From Escarpia spicata (taxonomy: Eukaryota; Annelida; Polychaeta; Sabellida; Siboglinidae), in NCBI GenBank assembly GCA_963995525.1, contig OZ023209.1, positions 12,965,841 to 13,029,840 of the forward strand: a DNA stretch of 64,000 nucleotides, written 5' to 3'. The position numbers and the translations under genes are program-made. The number at the start of each line of letters is the position of its first letter. Positions within the stretch are counted from its first letter, which is position 1. The notes beneath the pieces were generated by a model. That model was not told the origin of the DNA and made no database searches. It saw only the letters and a list, made by a program, of their open reading frames with translations. Positions 1-14,100 of this stretch are shown here, one piece after another.

Positions 1-1240
1 GTAACGGCAGCCTCCCTGTTTTTTTTATCTCTTGCTATCCGGCCTTGAAGGTTTACATGCGCAAAAGTGCATTTGCACTTGGACCAGCTAGTCTTCAATG
101 TACTGACTGTGTGTCGTGTCTGCGGTACTTTTCCGTTTCGCATATTATTATTAATCGATAACCCGTAAACGCACCGATCAACAAAGTCCCACAAGGTAGA
201 AATCTGCAAAAAAATGTTCGTTAAAGTTACACCCAACAGCATTCTCGACGAAGAATGTTACGCACTACCTCGTGTAGGTCACACGCGGTGACTTTATAAC
301 AACTTTATAGCACAACAATTCTCCGTTTTTTACATATATTTTATGAAAGTCCACCGAAGTTAATCACACAAACATGGGACTTGTTTAGCTTAGACACAAA
401 ACACAAAATGATCTAAAAATCGTCTAGCTGTCCTATTATATTTCACGGAAACACGCATAGGACCTTTTGAAGGCTACGGTCTCCTACTGACACCGTCATT
501 TACAACATGCACGCTTTCCATCTGTTTTGAGAATAATTCAAAGTAGTGGACGTGAAGATCCGTGCTTGAGACGAGTTTGATCGCGCGTCTACCAGCCATC
601 CGACGTCACAAACCGCGACAAAATGGATAGCGCCGCCAGTGTATTGTCAGCTCCGCAGAATCACCCTTATGACGACGACGCTCTTGCGCTATTTGCCGGC
701 CGGCCCCGTGCCATCTTCTCTTGTTGCTTCTCTCGTTGAACGCTGCAGTCCAGCAGCCTCAACTGAAACATGTAATATTGCTAAAAGTAATTCGCTCTGT
801 TCTTGGATAAACAAATACTCGAGTTCTAACATCGCCGATGATAACGCTACCAAAGACACAAGCACACACGACAGCAGGTTAATTAGTTTAATTTGATGTT
901 TACAAAATAACGAACCACCTTGACCCCTAGTGTAATATATAGGTGACAAGAACAAGAACAGTTTTCATAAAGCCACTTAAAAGTAGAACTACGAAATCCC
1001 AGTTCTAGTCTGCACTGTTTTATGTGTCCGCGGATATATAGAACCAATGATATAAGGAGGAATTTAATATGGTGCAAACATTTCCTTATAACGAACGTTC
1101 ACTGTACACACATTTTTCAATTACATAATTGAGACAATAAAGCATTATCTTATCTTATCTTACACGCGTCATAGTCATTGTTATCGTGTTCACTGCCGAA
1201 TCCATCATAATATGTAAACTAGAACGTTGCCATAATAGGT
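1..1240. other. Noncoding sequence, no recognised feature apart from the small open frame at 623
   Basis: AT-rich sequence with scattered short open frames lacking recognisable homology. It would be intron of the CLASP gene if the last coding exon lies further left. Confidence 0.4.
623..739 (+). other. Small open frame after a CRE-like site
   Basis: An ATG (context acaaaATGG) opens a 38-codon frame starting MDSAASVLSAPQNHPYDDDA. A GACGTCAC element lies about 15 bp upstream. It could be the first exon of a plus-strand gene, but no donor is convincing and nothing is recognised. Confidence 0.2.
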
Positions 1241-1685
1241 CTAACTGACCTATCCATCACGTGACATGTTGCCTAACAGCGAGTCCGTTAAGCCATCAAA
1301 ATGGATGCCGAAAACGCGGCGCGTTAGTGCACTCCGTCGTATATTTTGTTGAAATTCTGGTTCCAGATTATTTTTTCAGATAGAATCACATTTTTGGATT
1401 TTGAGCATGACCTCCCCCAAGCTTTGCCTTTGCCAACAATGTCGATAACGTTTATATATGTACATTACATTAATATTGCTGCATGACATCTCATAAATCA
1501 AACATTCTCGCATACAGTTGTCACTTTAAAAAACTTTGCCTTATGTTTTTGTCATAATGAAACACGTTTGTGGCCAGAATTTCAAAAAAATATACGACGG
1601 AATGTTCGAACCCACGGCAAATTTTCTGATGGCTTGACGGAGGTGTTGCTAGGCAATAGGTCACGTGATGGATAGGTCAGTTGAT
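1241..1685. mobile_element. Short inverted-repeat DNA element (MITE-like), copy A
   Basis: The two ends are long imperfect inverted repeats of about 120 bp. The outer sequence aactgacctatccatcacgt at 1,241 is mirrored by the right end at about 1,665-1,685, and inner parts (ccgtcgtatatttt near 1,335; its complement near 1,590) also pair. The interior has no coding potential. This is the structure of a non-autonomous foldback DNA transposon; the superfamily is not assignable by eye. Confidence 0.65.
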
Positions 1686-1785
1686 GTATCCGGTATATTG
1701 CGGTTTGCCTACGTGACAATGAAAAATTGCGCGAGACCCCTACGAAGTTTTTCGTTTGCCAAACATTTTGAGAGCAGTCATATAC

Positions 1786-1976
1786 AATACCACTGCTGCG
1801 TGACATCTCATAAATCAAACATTCCCGCATAGAGTTGTCACTTTAGCAACTTTGCCTTATGTTTTTGCCATAAAGAAACATTTTTGGGACCAGCTTTTCA
1901 AAAAAATGTACGACATCCATTCTGATGGCTTGAAGGAGCTTTTGCTAGGCAACAGGTCACGTGGTAGGTAGGTAAA
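1786..1976. mobile_element. Partial second copy of the inverted-repeat element
   Basis: A direct repeat of 1,475-1,680. Both contain the string gacatctcataaatcaaac, then a gttgtcacttt segment, cagct/gaat..tttcaaaaaaat, and end in ctaggcaacaggtcacgtgg. The copy is 5'-truncated and stops 36 bp from the donor side of CLASP exon 27. Confidence 0.6.
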
Positions 1977-2011
1977 TTATCGCCTCTAGCGTTGTTGTTA
2001 TTGTGCCTCAC

Positions 2012-2131
2012 CTGTGAGGACGTGAAGTGTGCCATATGCGGCTCCATGCCGTGTTTGCCGACGACGTTGTAAACAAGAGCGAGGCAATGGAGACTCGCTC
2101 GCTGTACCTCGTCGTTGTCGCTGCAGCAGCA
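2012..2131 (-). CDS. CLASP: CLASP exon 27 (near C-terminus)
   Basis: A 120-bp, phase 0-0 exon between ccggtcacttcag and gtgagg. It encodes [40 protein letters not shown]. The CLASP counterpart is DN.ES.VRKASVFCLVAIY.VIGE.L.PHL..L..SK, close to the protein's end. The intron before it is 21.9 kb and is mostly satellite. The final coding exon (equivalent to the KLLNLYI segment) was not found in bases 1-2,011. Confidence 0.88.
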
Positions 2132-5100
2132 CTGAAGTGACCGGTGGACAATAACAAACATAAGCCGAACAGTTGGTGGTCTGTTGGACCTACCACTTTG
2201 TAAGTAAGGCGGTCCGATTCAATAGATGCGATTCAACGGTGTGAAATTGTAAATGGACGACCGTGGTAAATGGACTAGGGCTATATATACCACGGAGAAT
2301 TGTTTATATAAAAAAATTATGTGTTTTGACATAGTGATTTAACAGTTATAAACGTGGTTCATTGAAGCCTCGAAATAATAATGTACAATTCTCAAAGACA
2401 AACTTGTGCCGATAAAAATTGTCAAAACAATTTTAGTAACCGTAAAAGATATTGAAATGTTCATCGTTGATGTATATCAGTAAGGTTTGAATATATTTAG
2501 TACATAGTTTTGTTTTCGTTACAGCAGGTACACCAATGAACTACTTCTAACTCACTCAAGACTTTAGCAAGTCAAATTTCACATTTTTCTTTTCCCCGTC
2601 TACATACCACTGGGTGCATTTACAACATCATCGGCGGACATTTACAAATTCGCACCGTTCAACCTTCTATTACCCCTTAGGGACTATTTCACTAAGACCA
2701 TGCGCTGATATGGAATATACACCATTAAATAGAAACCGTCTCAAAACAGTAAAGAGTTGAAATTGGGGGGAGATCAAAGAAGATCAAGGTAGCCGGAGAC
2801 GACTCATCGAGAAGGTGGTGTGGCTCAGTGCGTAATATAGATCACGTGGTGTGGCCGAGATGGCAGTACAGATCACGTGTCGTCGACGAGAAAACAATAA
2901 GGATCAAGTGTTGTGGACGAGAGGACAGTACATATATCAAGTATTGTGAACGAAAGGACAGTACAGATCACTTGTTGTGGACTAGAGGAGAGCACAGATC
3001 ACGTGTTGTGGACTAGAGGACAGTACATATATCACGTATTTTTAACGAAAGGACAGTACAGATCACTTGTAGTGGACTAGAGTAGAGTACAGATCACGAG
3101 TTGTGGACGAGAGCACAGTACATATATCACGTATTGTGAACGAAAGGACAGTACAGATCACATGTTGTGGACTAGAGGAGAGTACATATCACGTGTTGTG
3201 GACTAGAGGACAGTACAGATATCACGTATTATGAACGAAAGGACAGTGCAGATCACATGTTGTGGACAAGAGGAGAGCACAGATCACGTCATGTGGAAGA
3301 GAGGACAGTACATACATCACGTATTGTTAACGAAAGGACAGTACAGATCACATGTTGTGGACTAGAGTAGAGCACAGATCACGTTTTGTGGACGAGAGGA
3401 CGGTATATATATATCACATATTGTGAACAAAAGGACAGTACAGATCACATGTTGTCGACTAGAAGTGAGCACAAATCACATGTGGACGAGAGGACAGAAC
3501 GTATATCACGTACTGTGAACGAAAGGACAGTACAGATCACATGTTGTGGACTAGAGGAGAGCACAGATCACGTGTTGTGGACGAGAGGACAGTAGATATA
3601 TCACGTATTGTGAACGAAAAGACAGTACAGATCACATGTTGTGGATTAGAGGAGTGCACATATCACGTGTTGTGGACGAGAGTACAGTATGTATATCACG
3701 TACTGTGAACGAAAGGACAGTACAGATCACATGTTGTGGACTAGAGGAGAGCACAGATCACGTGTTGTGGACTAGACGAGAGCACATATCACACGATGTG
3801 GATTAGAAGAGAGCACAGATCACGTGTTGTGGATTAGAGGAAGGTACATGTATCACGTATTGTGAACGAAGGGACAGTACAGATCAGATGTCGTGGACTA
3901 GAGGAGAGCACAGATCACGTGTTGTGGACTAGAGGAGAACACAGATCACATGTTGTGGACTAGAGGAGAGCACAGATCATATGTTGTGGACGAGAGGACA
4001 GTACAGATATCACGTTTTGGGAACGAAAAGACAGTACAGATCATATGTTGTGGACTAGAAGAGAGCACAGATCACGTGTTGTGGACGAGAGGACAGTACA
4101 GATATCACGTATTATGAACGAAAGGACAGTGCAGATCACATGTTGTGGACTAGAGGAGAGCACAGATCACGTCATGTGGACGAGAGGACAGTACATATAT
4201 CACGTATTATGAACGAAAGGACAGTGCAGATCACATGTTGTGGACTAGAGGAGAGCACAGATCACGTCATGTGGACGAGAGGACAGTACAGATATCACGT
4301 ATTATGAACGAAAGGACAGTACAGATCACATGTTGTGGACTAGAAGTGAGCACAGATCACGTCATGTGGACGAGAGGACAGTACATATATCACGTATTGT
4401 GAACGAAAGGACAGTACAGATCACACGTTGTGGACTAGAGTAGAGCACAGATCACGTGTTGTGGACGAGAGGATATTACATATATCACGTATTGTGAACG
4501 AAAGGACAGTACAGATCACGTGTTGTGGACGAGAGCACAATACATATATCACGTATTGTAAACGAAAGGACAGTTCAGATCACATGATGTGGACTAGAGG
4601 AGAGTACATATCACGTGTTGTGGACGAGAGAACAGTATATATATCACCTATTGTAACGAGAGCACAGTACATATATCACGTATTGTAAACGAAAGGACAG
4701 TACAGATCACATGTTGTGGACTAGAGGAGAGCACAGATCACGTGTTGTGGACGAGAGGACAGTACATATATCACGTATTGTGAACGAAAGGACATTTCAG
4801 ATCACATGTTGTGGACTAGAGGAGAGCACAGATCACGACATGTGGACGAGAGGACAGTACATACATCACGTATTGTTAACGAAAGGACAGTACAGATCAC
4901 ATGTTGTGGACTAGAGTAGAGCACAGATCACGTTTTGTGTACGAGAGGACGGTATATATATCACGTATTGTGAACAAAAGGACAGTACAGATCACATGTT
5001 GTAGACTAGAAGTGAGCACAGATCACGTGTTGTGGACGAGAGGACAGTACGTATATCACGAACTGTGAACGAAAGGACAGTACAGATCACATGTTGTGGA

Positions 5101-8100
5101 CTAGAGGAGAGCACAGATCACGTGTTGTGGACTAGAGGACAGTACAGATATCACATATTGTTAACGAAAGGACAGTACAGATCACATATTGTTGACTAGA
5201 GTAGAGCACAGATCACGTTTTGTGGACGAGAGGACGGTATATATATCACGTATTGTGAACAAATGGACAGTACAGATCATATATTGTGGACTAGAAGTGA
5301 GCACAGATCACGTGTTGTGGATGAGAGGACAGAACGTATATCACGTACTGTGAACGAAAGGACAGTACAGATCACATGTTGTGGACTAGAGGAGAGCACA
5401 GATCAATTATTGTGGACGAGAGGACAGTAGATATATCACGTATTGTGAACGAAAGGACAGTACAGATCACATGTTGTGGATTAGAGGAGAGCACATATCA
5501 CGTGTTGTGGACGAGAGTACAGTATGTATATCACGTACTGTGAACGAAAGGACAGTACAGATCACATGTTGTGGACTAGACGAGAGTACATATCACACGA
5601 TGTGGACCAGAGGAGAGCACAAATCACGTGTTGTGGACGAGGGGACAGTACAGATATCACGTTTTGGGAACGAAAGGACAGTACAGATCACATATTGTGG
5701 TTTAGAGGAGAGCACAAATCACGTGTTGTGGACGAGAGAACAGTACAGATATAACGTTTTGGGAACGAAAAGACAGTACAGATCATATGTTGTGGACTAG
5801 AGGAGAGCACAGATCACGTGTTGTGGACGAGAGGACAGTACAGATATCACGTATTATGAACGAAAGTACAGTGCAGATCACATGTTGTGGACTAGAGGAG
5901 AGCACAGATCACGTCATGTGGACGAGAGGACAGTACATACATCACGTATTGTTAACGAAAGGACCGTACAGATCACATGTTGTGGACTAGAGTAGAGCAC
6001 AGACCACGTTTTGTGGACGAGAGGAAGGTATATATATATATCACGTATTGTAAACAAAAGGACAGTACAGATCACATGTTGTGGTCTAGAAATGAGCACA
6101 GATCACGTGTTGTGGACGAGAGGACAGTAGGTATATTACGTACTGTGAACGAAAGGACAGTACAGATCACATGTTGTTGACTAGAGGAGAGCACAGATCA
6201 CGTGTTGTGGACGAGAGGACAGTAGATATATCACGTATTGTGAACAAAAGGACAGTACAGATCACATGTTGTGGATTAGAGGACAGCACATATCACGTGT
6301 TGTGGACGAGAGTACAGTATGTATATCACGTACTGTGAACGAAAGGACAGTACAGATCACATGTTGTGGACTAGACGAGAGTACATATCACACGATGTGG
6401 ACCAGAGGAGAGCACAAATCACGTGTTGTGGACGAGAGGACAGTACAGATATCACGTTTTGGGAACGAAAGGACAGTACAGATCACATATTGTGGTTTAG
6501 AGGAGAGCACAAATCACGTGTTGTGGACGAGAGAACAGTACAGATATAACGTTTTGGGAACGAAAAGACAGTACAGATCATATGTTGTGGACTAGAGGAG
6601 AGCACAGATCACGTGTTGTGGACGAGAGGACAGTACAGATATCACGTATTATGAACGAAAGTACAGTGCAGACACATGTTGTGGACTAGAGGAGAGCACA
6701 GATCACGTCATGTGGACGAGAGGACAGTACATACATCACGTATTGTTAACGAAAGGACAGTACAGATCACATGTTGTGGACTAGAGTAGAGCACAGACCA
6801 CGTTTTGTGGACGAGAGGAAGGTATATATATATATCACGTATTGTAAACAAAAGGACAGTACAGATCACATGTTGTGGTCTAGAGGAGAACACAGATCAC
6901 ATGTTGTGGGCTAGAGGAGAGCACAGATCATATGTTGTGGACGAGAGGACAGTACATATATCACGTATTGTGAACGAAAGGATAGTACAGATCACATGTT
7001 GTGGTCTAGAGGAGAGCACAAATCACGTGTTGTGGATGAGAGGACAGTACAGATATCACGTTTTGGGAACGAAAGTACAGTACAGATCACATGTTGTGGT
7101 CTAGAAGAGAGCACAAATCACGTGTTGTGGACGAGAGGACAGTACAGACATCACATTTTGGGAACGAAAGGACTGTACAGATCATATGTTGTGCACTAGA
7201 GGAGAGCACAGATCACGTGTTGTGGACGAGAGGACAGTACAGATATCACGTATTATGAACGAAAGGACAGTGCAGATCACATGTTGTGGACAAGAGTAGA
7301 GAACAGATCACGTCATGTGGACGAGAGGACAGTACATACATTACGTATTGTTAACAAAAGGACAGTACAGATCACATGTTGTGGACTAGAGTAGAGCACA
7401 GATCTCGTTTTGTGGACGAGAGGACGGTATATATATCACGTATTGTGAACAAAAGGACAGTACAGATCACATGTTGTGGACTAGATGAGAGCACAGATCA
7501 CGTGTTGTGGACGAGAGGACAGTAGATATATCCAGTATTGTGAACGAAAGGACAGTACAGATCACGTGTTGTGGATTAGAGGAGAGCACATATCACGTGT
7601 TGTGGAGTAGAGGAGAGCACAGATCATATGTTGCGGACAAGAGGAGAGCTCAGATCACGTGTTGTGGACGAGTGGACAGTATATTTACCTCGAATTGTGA
7701 ACGAAAGGACAGTACAGATCACTTGTAGTGGACTAGAATAGAGTACAGATCACGTGTTGTTGACGAGAGAACAGTATATATATATCACGTATTGTAACGA
7801 AAGGACAGTACATATCATATGTTGTGAATTAGAGTAGAGTACAGATCACGTGTTGTGGAGTAGAGGACAGTACATACATCACGTATTGTAAACGAAAAGA
7901 GGGTACAGATCACTTGTTGTGAACTAGACGAGAGCACAGATCACGTGTTGTGGTCGAGTGGACAGTGCATATATCACGAATTGTGAACGAAAGGAGAGTA
8001 CAGATCATATGTTGTGGACTAGAGGAGAGTACATATCACGTGTTGTGGACGAGACGACAGTACATATATCACGTATTGTGAATGAAAGGATAGTACAGAT

Positions 8101-11100
8101 CAAATGTTGTGAACTAGATAATAGCACAAATCACGTGTTATGGTCGAGAGGAAAGTACATATATCAAGTATTGTGAACGAAAGGACAATACAGATAACAT
8201 GTTGTGATCTAGTGGAGAGCAGAGATCACGTGTTGTGAACGAAATGACAGTACAGATCACATGTTGTGGACTAGAAGTGAGCACAGATCACGTTTTGTGG
8301 ACGAGAGGACAGTACATATATCACGTATTGTGAACGAAAGGAAAGTACAGATCACATGATGTGGACTAGAGGAGAGTAGAGATCACGTGTTGTGGATGAG
8401 AGGACAGTACACATATCACGTATTGTGAACGAAAAGACAGTACAGATCACATGTTGTGGATTAGAGGAGAGCACATATCACGTGTTGTGGACTAGATGAG
8501 TGCACATATCACATGGTGTGGACTAGAGGAGAGCACAGCTCACGTGTTGTGGACGAGTGGACAGAACATATAGTACGAATTGTGAACGAAAGGAGAGGAC
8601 AGATCACTTGTTGTGGACTAGAGGAGAACACAGATCACGTGTTGTGGACGAGAGGACAGTACATATATCACGTACTGTGAACGAAAGGACAGTACAGATC
8701 ACTTGTTGTGGACTAGAGGAGAGCACAGATCACGTGTTGTGGATGAGAGGACTGTATATATATCACGTATTGTGAACGAAAGGACAGTACAGATCACATG
8801 TTTTGGATTAGAGGAGAGCACATATCACGTGTTGTGGACGAGAGGATATTACATATATCACGTATTGTGAACGAAAGGACAGTACAGATCACGTGTTGTG
8901 GACGAGAGCACAGTACATATATCACGTATTGTGAACGAAAGGACAGTTCAGATCACATGATGTGGACTAGAGGAGAGCACAGATCACGTGTTGTGGACGA
9001 CAGGACAGTACATATATCACGTATTGTGAACGAAAGGGCATTTCAGATCACATGTTGTGGACTAGAGGAGAGCACAGATCACGACATGTGGACGAGAGGA
9101 CAGTACATACATTACGTATTGTTAACGAAAGGACAGTACAGATCACATGTTGTGGACTAGAGTAGAGCACAGATCACGTTTTGTGGACGAGAGGACGGTA
9201 TATATATCACGTATTGTGAACAAAAGGACAGTACAGATCACATGTTCTAGACTAGAAGTGAGCACAGATCACGTGTTGTGGACGAGAGGACAGTACCTAT
9301 ATCACGAACTGTGAACGAAAGGACAGTACAGATCACATGTTGTGGACTAGAGGAGAGCACAGATCACGTGTTGTGGACTAGAGGACAGTACAGATATCAC
9401 GTATTATGAAAGAAAGGACAGTGCAGATCACATGTTGTGGACTAGAGGAGAGCACAGATCACGTCATGTGGACGAGAGGACAGTACTTACATCACGTATT
9501 GTTAACGAAAGGACAGTACAGATCACATATTGTTGACTAGAGTAGAGCACAGATCACGTTTTGTGGACGAGAGGACGGTATATATATCACGTATTGTGAA
9601 CAAATGGACAGTACAGATCATATATTGTGGACTAGAAGTGAGCACAGATCACGTGTTGTGGACGAGAGGACAGAACGTATATCACGTACTGTGAACGAAA
9701 GGACAGTACAGATCACATGTTGTGGACTAGAGGAGAGCACAGATCAATTGTTGTGGACGAGAGGACAGTAGATATATCATGTATTGTGAACGAAAGGACA
9801 GTACAGATCACATGTTGTGGATTAGAGGAGAGCACATATCACGTGTTGTGGACGAGAGTACAGTATGTATATCACGTACTGTGAACGAAAGGACAGTACA
9901 GATCACATGTTGTGGACTAGACGAGAGTACATATCACACGATGTGGACCAGAGGAGAGCACAAATCACGTGTTGTGGACGAGAGGACAGTACAGATATCA
10001 CGTTTTGGGAACGAAAGGACAGTACAGATCACATATTGTGGTTTAGAGGAGAGCACAAATCACGTGTTGTGGACGAGAGAACAGTACAGATATAACGTTT
10101 TGGGAACGAAAAGACAGTACAGATCATATGTTGTGGACTAGAGGAGAGCACAGATCACGTGTTGTGGACGAGAGAACAGTACAGATATCACGTATTATGA
10201 ACGAAAGTACAGTGCAGACACATGTTGTGGACTAGAGGAGAGCACAGATCACGTCATGTGGACGAGAGGACAGTACATACATCACGTATTGTTAACGAAA
10301 GGACAGTACAGATCACATGTTGTGGACTAGAGTAGAGCACAGACCACGTTTTGTGGACGAGAGGAAGGTATATATATATATCACGTATTGTAAACAAAAG
10401 GACAGTACAGATCACATGTTGTGGTCTAGAGGAGAACACAGATCACATGTTGTGGGCTAGAGGAGAGCACAGATCATATGTTGTGGACGAGAGGACAGTA
10501 CATATATCACGTATTGTGAACGAAAGGACAGTACAGATCACATGTTGTGGTCTAGAGGAGAGCACAAATCACGTGTTGTGGATGAGAGGACAGTACAGAT
10601 ATCACGTTTTGGGAACGAAAGTACAGTACAGATCACATGTTGTGGTCTAGAGGAGAGCACAAATCACGTGTTGTGGACGAGAGGACAGTACAGACATCAC
10701 ATTTTGGGAACGAAAGGACTGTACAGATCATATGTTGTGCACTAGAGGAGAGCACAGATCACGTGTTATGGACGAGAGGACAGTACAGATATCACGTATT
10801 ATGAACGAAAGGACAGTGCAGATCACATGTTGTGGACAAGAGTAGAGAACAGATCACGTCATGTGGACGAGAGGACAGTACATACATTACGTATTGTTAA
10901 CAAAAGGACAGTACAGATCACATGTTGTGGACTAGAGTAGAGCACAGATCTCGTTTTGTGGACGAGAGGACGGTATATATATCACGTATTGTGAACAAAA
11001 GGACAGTACAGATCACATGTTGTGGACTAGATGAGAGCACAGATCACGTGTTGTGGACGAGAGGACGGTAGATATATCCAGTATTGTGAACGAAAGGACA

Positions 11101-14100
11101 GTACAGATCACGTGTTGTGGATTAGAGGAGAGCACATATCACGTGTTGTGGAGTAGAGGAGAGCACAGATCATATGTTGCGGACAAGAGGAGAGCTCAGA
11201 TCACGTGTTGTGGACGAGTGGACAGTATATATACCTCGAATTGTGAACGAAAGGACAGTACAGATCACTTGTAGTGGACTAGAATAGAGTACAGATCACG
11301 TGTTGTTGACGAGAGAACAGTATATATATATCACGTATTGTAACGAAAGGACAGTACATATCACATGTTGTGAATTAGAGTAGAGTACAGATCACGTGTT
11401 GTGGAGTAGAGGACAGTACATACATCACGTATTGTAAACGAAAAGAGGGTACAGATCACTTGTTGTGAACTAGACGAGAGCACAGATCACGTGTTGTGGT
11501 CGAGTGGACAGTGCATATATCACGAATTGTGAACGAAAGGAGAGTACAGATCATATGTTGTGGACTAGAGGAGAGTACATATCACGTGTTGTGGACGAGA
11601 CGACAGTTCATATATCACGTATTGTGAACGAAAGGACAGTATAGATCATATGTTGTGGTCTAGAGGAGAGCACAAATCACGGTTGTGGACGAGAGGACAG
11701 TACGTATAAAACATTTTATGAACGAAAGCACAGTACAGATCACATGTTGTGGAATAGAGGAGAGCACAGATCACGTGTTGCTATCGAGAGGACAGTACAT
11801 ATATCACGTATTGTGAATGAAAGGATAGTACAGATCAAATGTTGTGAACTAGATAATAGCACAAATCACGTGTTATGGTCGAGAGGAAAGTACATATATC
11901 AAGTATTGTGAACGAAAGGACAATACAGATAACATGTTGTGGTCTAGTGGAGAGCAGAGATCACGTGTTATGAACGAAATGACAGTACAGATCACATGTT
12001 GTGGACTAGAAGTGAGCACAGATCACGTTTTGTGGACGAGAGGACAGTACATATATCACGTATTGTGAACGAAAGGAAAGTACAGATCACATGATGTGGA
12101 CTAGAGGAGAGTAGAGATCACGTGTTGTGGATGAGAGGACAGTACACATATCACGTATTGTGAACGAAAAGACAGTACAGATCACATGTTGTGGATTAGA
12201 GGAGAGCACATATCACGTGTTGTGGACTAGATGAGTGCACATATCACATGGTGTGGACTAGAGGAGAGCACAGCTCACGTGTTGTGGACGAGTGGACAGA
12301 ACATATAGTACGAATTGTGAACGAAAGGAGAGGATAGATCACTTGTTGTGGACTAGAGGAGAACACAGATCACGTGTTGTGGACGAGAGGACAGTACATA
12401 TATCACGTACTGTGAACGAAAGGACAGTACAGATCACTTGTTGTGGACTAGAGGAGAGCACAGATCACGTGTTGTGGATGAGAGGACTGTATATATATCA
12501 CGTATTGTGAACGAAAGGACAGTACAGATCACATGTTTTGGATTAGAGGAGAGCACATATCACTTGTTGTGGACGAGAGTACAGTGTGTATATCACGTAC
12601 TGTGAACGAAAGGGCAGTACAGATCACCTGTTGTGGACTAGAGGAGAGCACAGATCACGTGTTGTTGACAAGAGGAGAGCACATATCACACGTTGTGGAC
12701 TAGAGGAGAGCACAGGTTACGTGTTGTGGACGAGAAGCGAGCACATATCACAATTTATGGACTAGAGGAGAGCACAGATCACGTGTTGTGGACTAGAGAA
12801 GAGCACATATCACGTGTTGTGGACGAGAGGACAGTACTTATTTCACGTTTTGTGAATGAAAGGACAGTACAGATCACATGTTTTGGACTAGAGGAGAGCA
12901 CAGATCACGTGTTGTGGACAAGAGGACGGTACATATATCACGTATTGTGAACGAAAGGACAGTACAGATCACATGTTGTGGACTGGAGGAGAGCACAGAT
13001 CACGTGTTGTGGACTAGAGGAGAGCACAGATCACATGTTGTGGTCTAGTGGAGAGCAGAGATCACGTGTTGTGGTCGAGTGGACAGTACACATATCACGA
13101 ATTGTGAACGAAAGGAGAGTACAGATCACATGTTGTGGACTAGAGGAGAGCACAGATCACGTGTTGCGATCGAGAGGTCAGTACATATATCACGTACTGT
13201 GAACGATAGGACAGTACAGATCACATGTTGTGGACTAGAGGAGAGCACAGATCACGTGTTGTGGACGAGAGGACAGTACATATATCACGTATTGTGAACG
13301 AAAGGACAGTACAGATCACATGATGTGGACTAGAGGAGAGTAGAGATCACGTGTTGTGGACGAGAGTACAGTACATATATCACGTATTGTGATCGAAAAG
13401 ACAGTACAGATCACATGTTGTGGATTAGAGGAGAGCACATATCACGTGTTATGGACTAGAGGAGAGCACAGCTCACGTGTTGTGGACGAGTGGACAGTAC
13501 ATATAGTACGAATTGTGAACGAAAGGACAGTACAGATCACATGTTGTGGACTAGAGGAGAGCACAGATCACGTGTTGTGAATGAGAGGACAGTACGTATA
13601 TCACGTATTGTGAACGAAAGGACAGTACAGATCACTTGTTGTGGACTAGAGGAGAGCACAGATCACGTGATGTGGACTAGAGTAGAGCACAGTTCACGTG
13701 TTGTGGACGAGAGGACAGTACATATATCACGTATTTTTAACGAAAGGACAGTACAGATCACTTGTAGTGGACTAGAGTAGAGTACAGATCACGTGTTGTG
13801 GACGAGAGCACAGTACATATATCATGTATTGTAACGAAAGGACAGAACCGATCACATGTTGTGGACTAGAGGAGAGTACACATCACGTGTTGTGGAGGAG
13901 AGGACAGTACAGATCACATGTTGTGGACTGGAGGAGAGCACAGATCACGTGTTGTGGACTAGAGGAGAGCACAGATCACATGTTGTGGTCTAGTGGAGAG
14001 CAGAGATCACGTGTTGTGGTCGAGTGGACAGTACACATATCACGAATTGTGAACGAAAGGAGAGTACAGATCATATGTTGTGGACTAGAGGAGAGTACAT

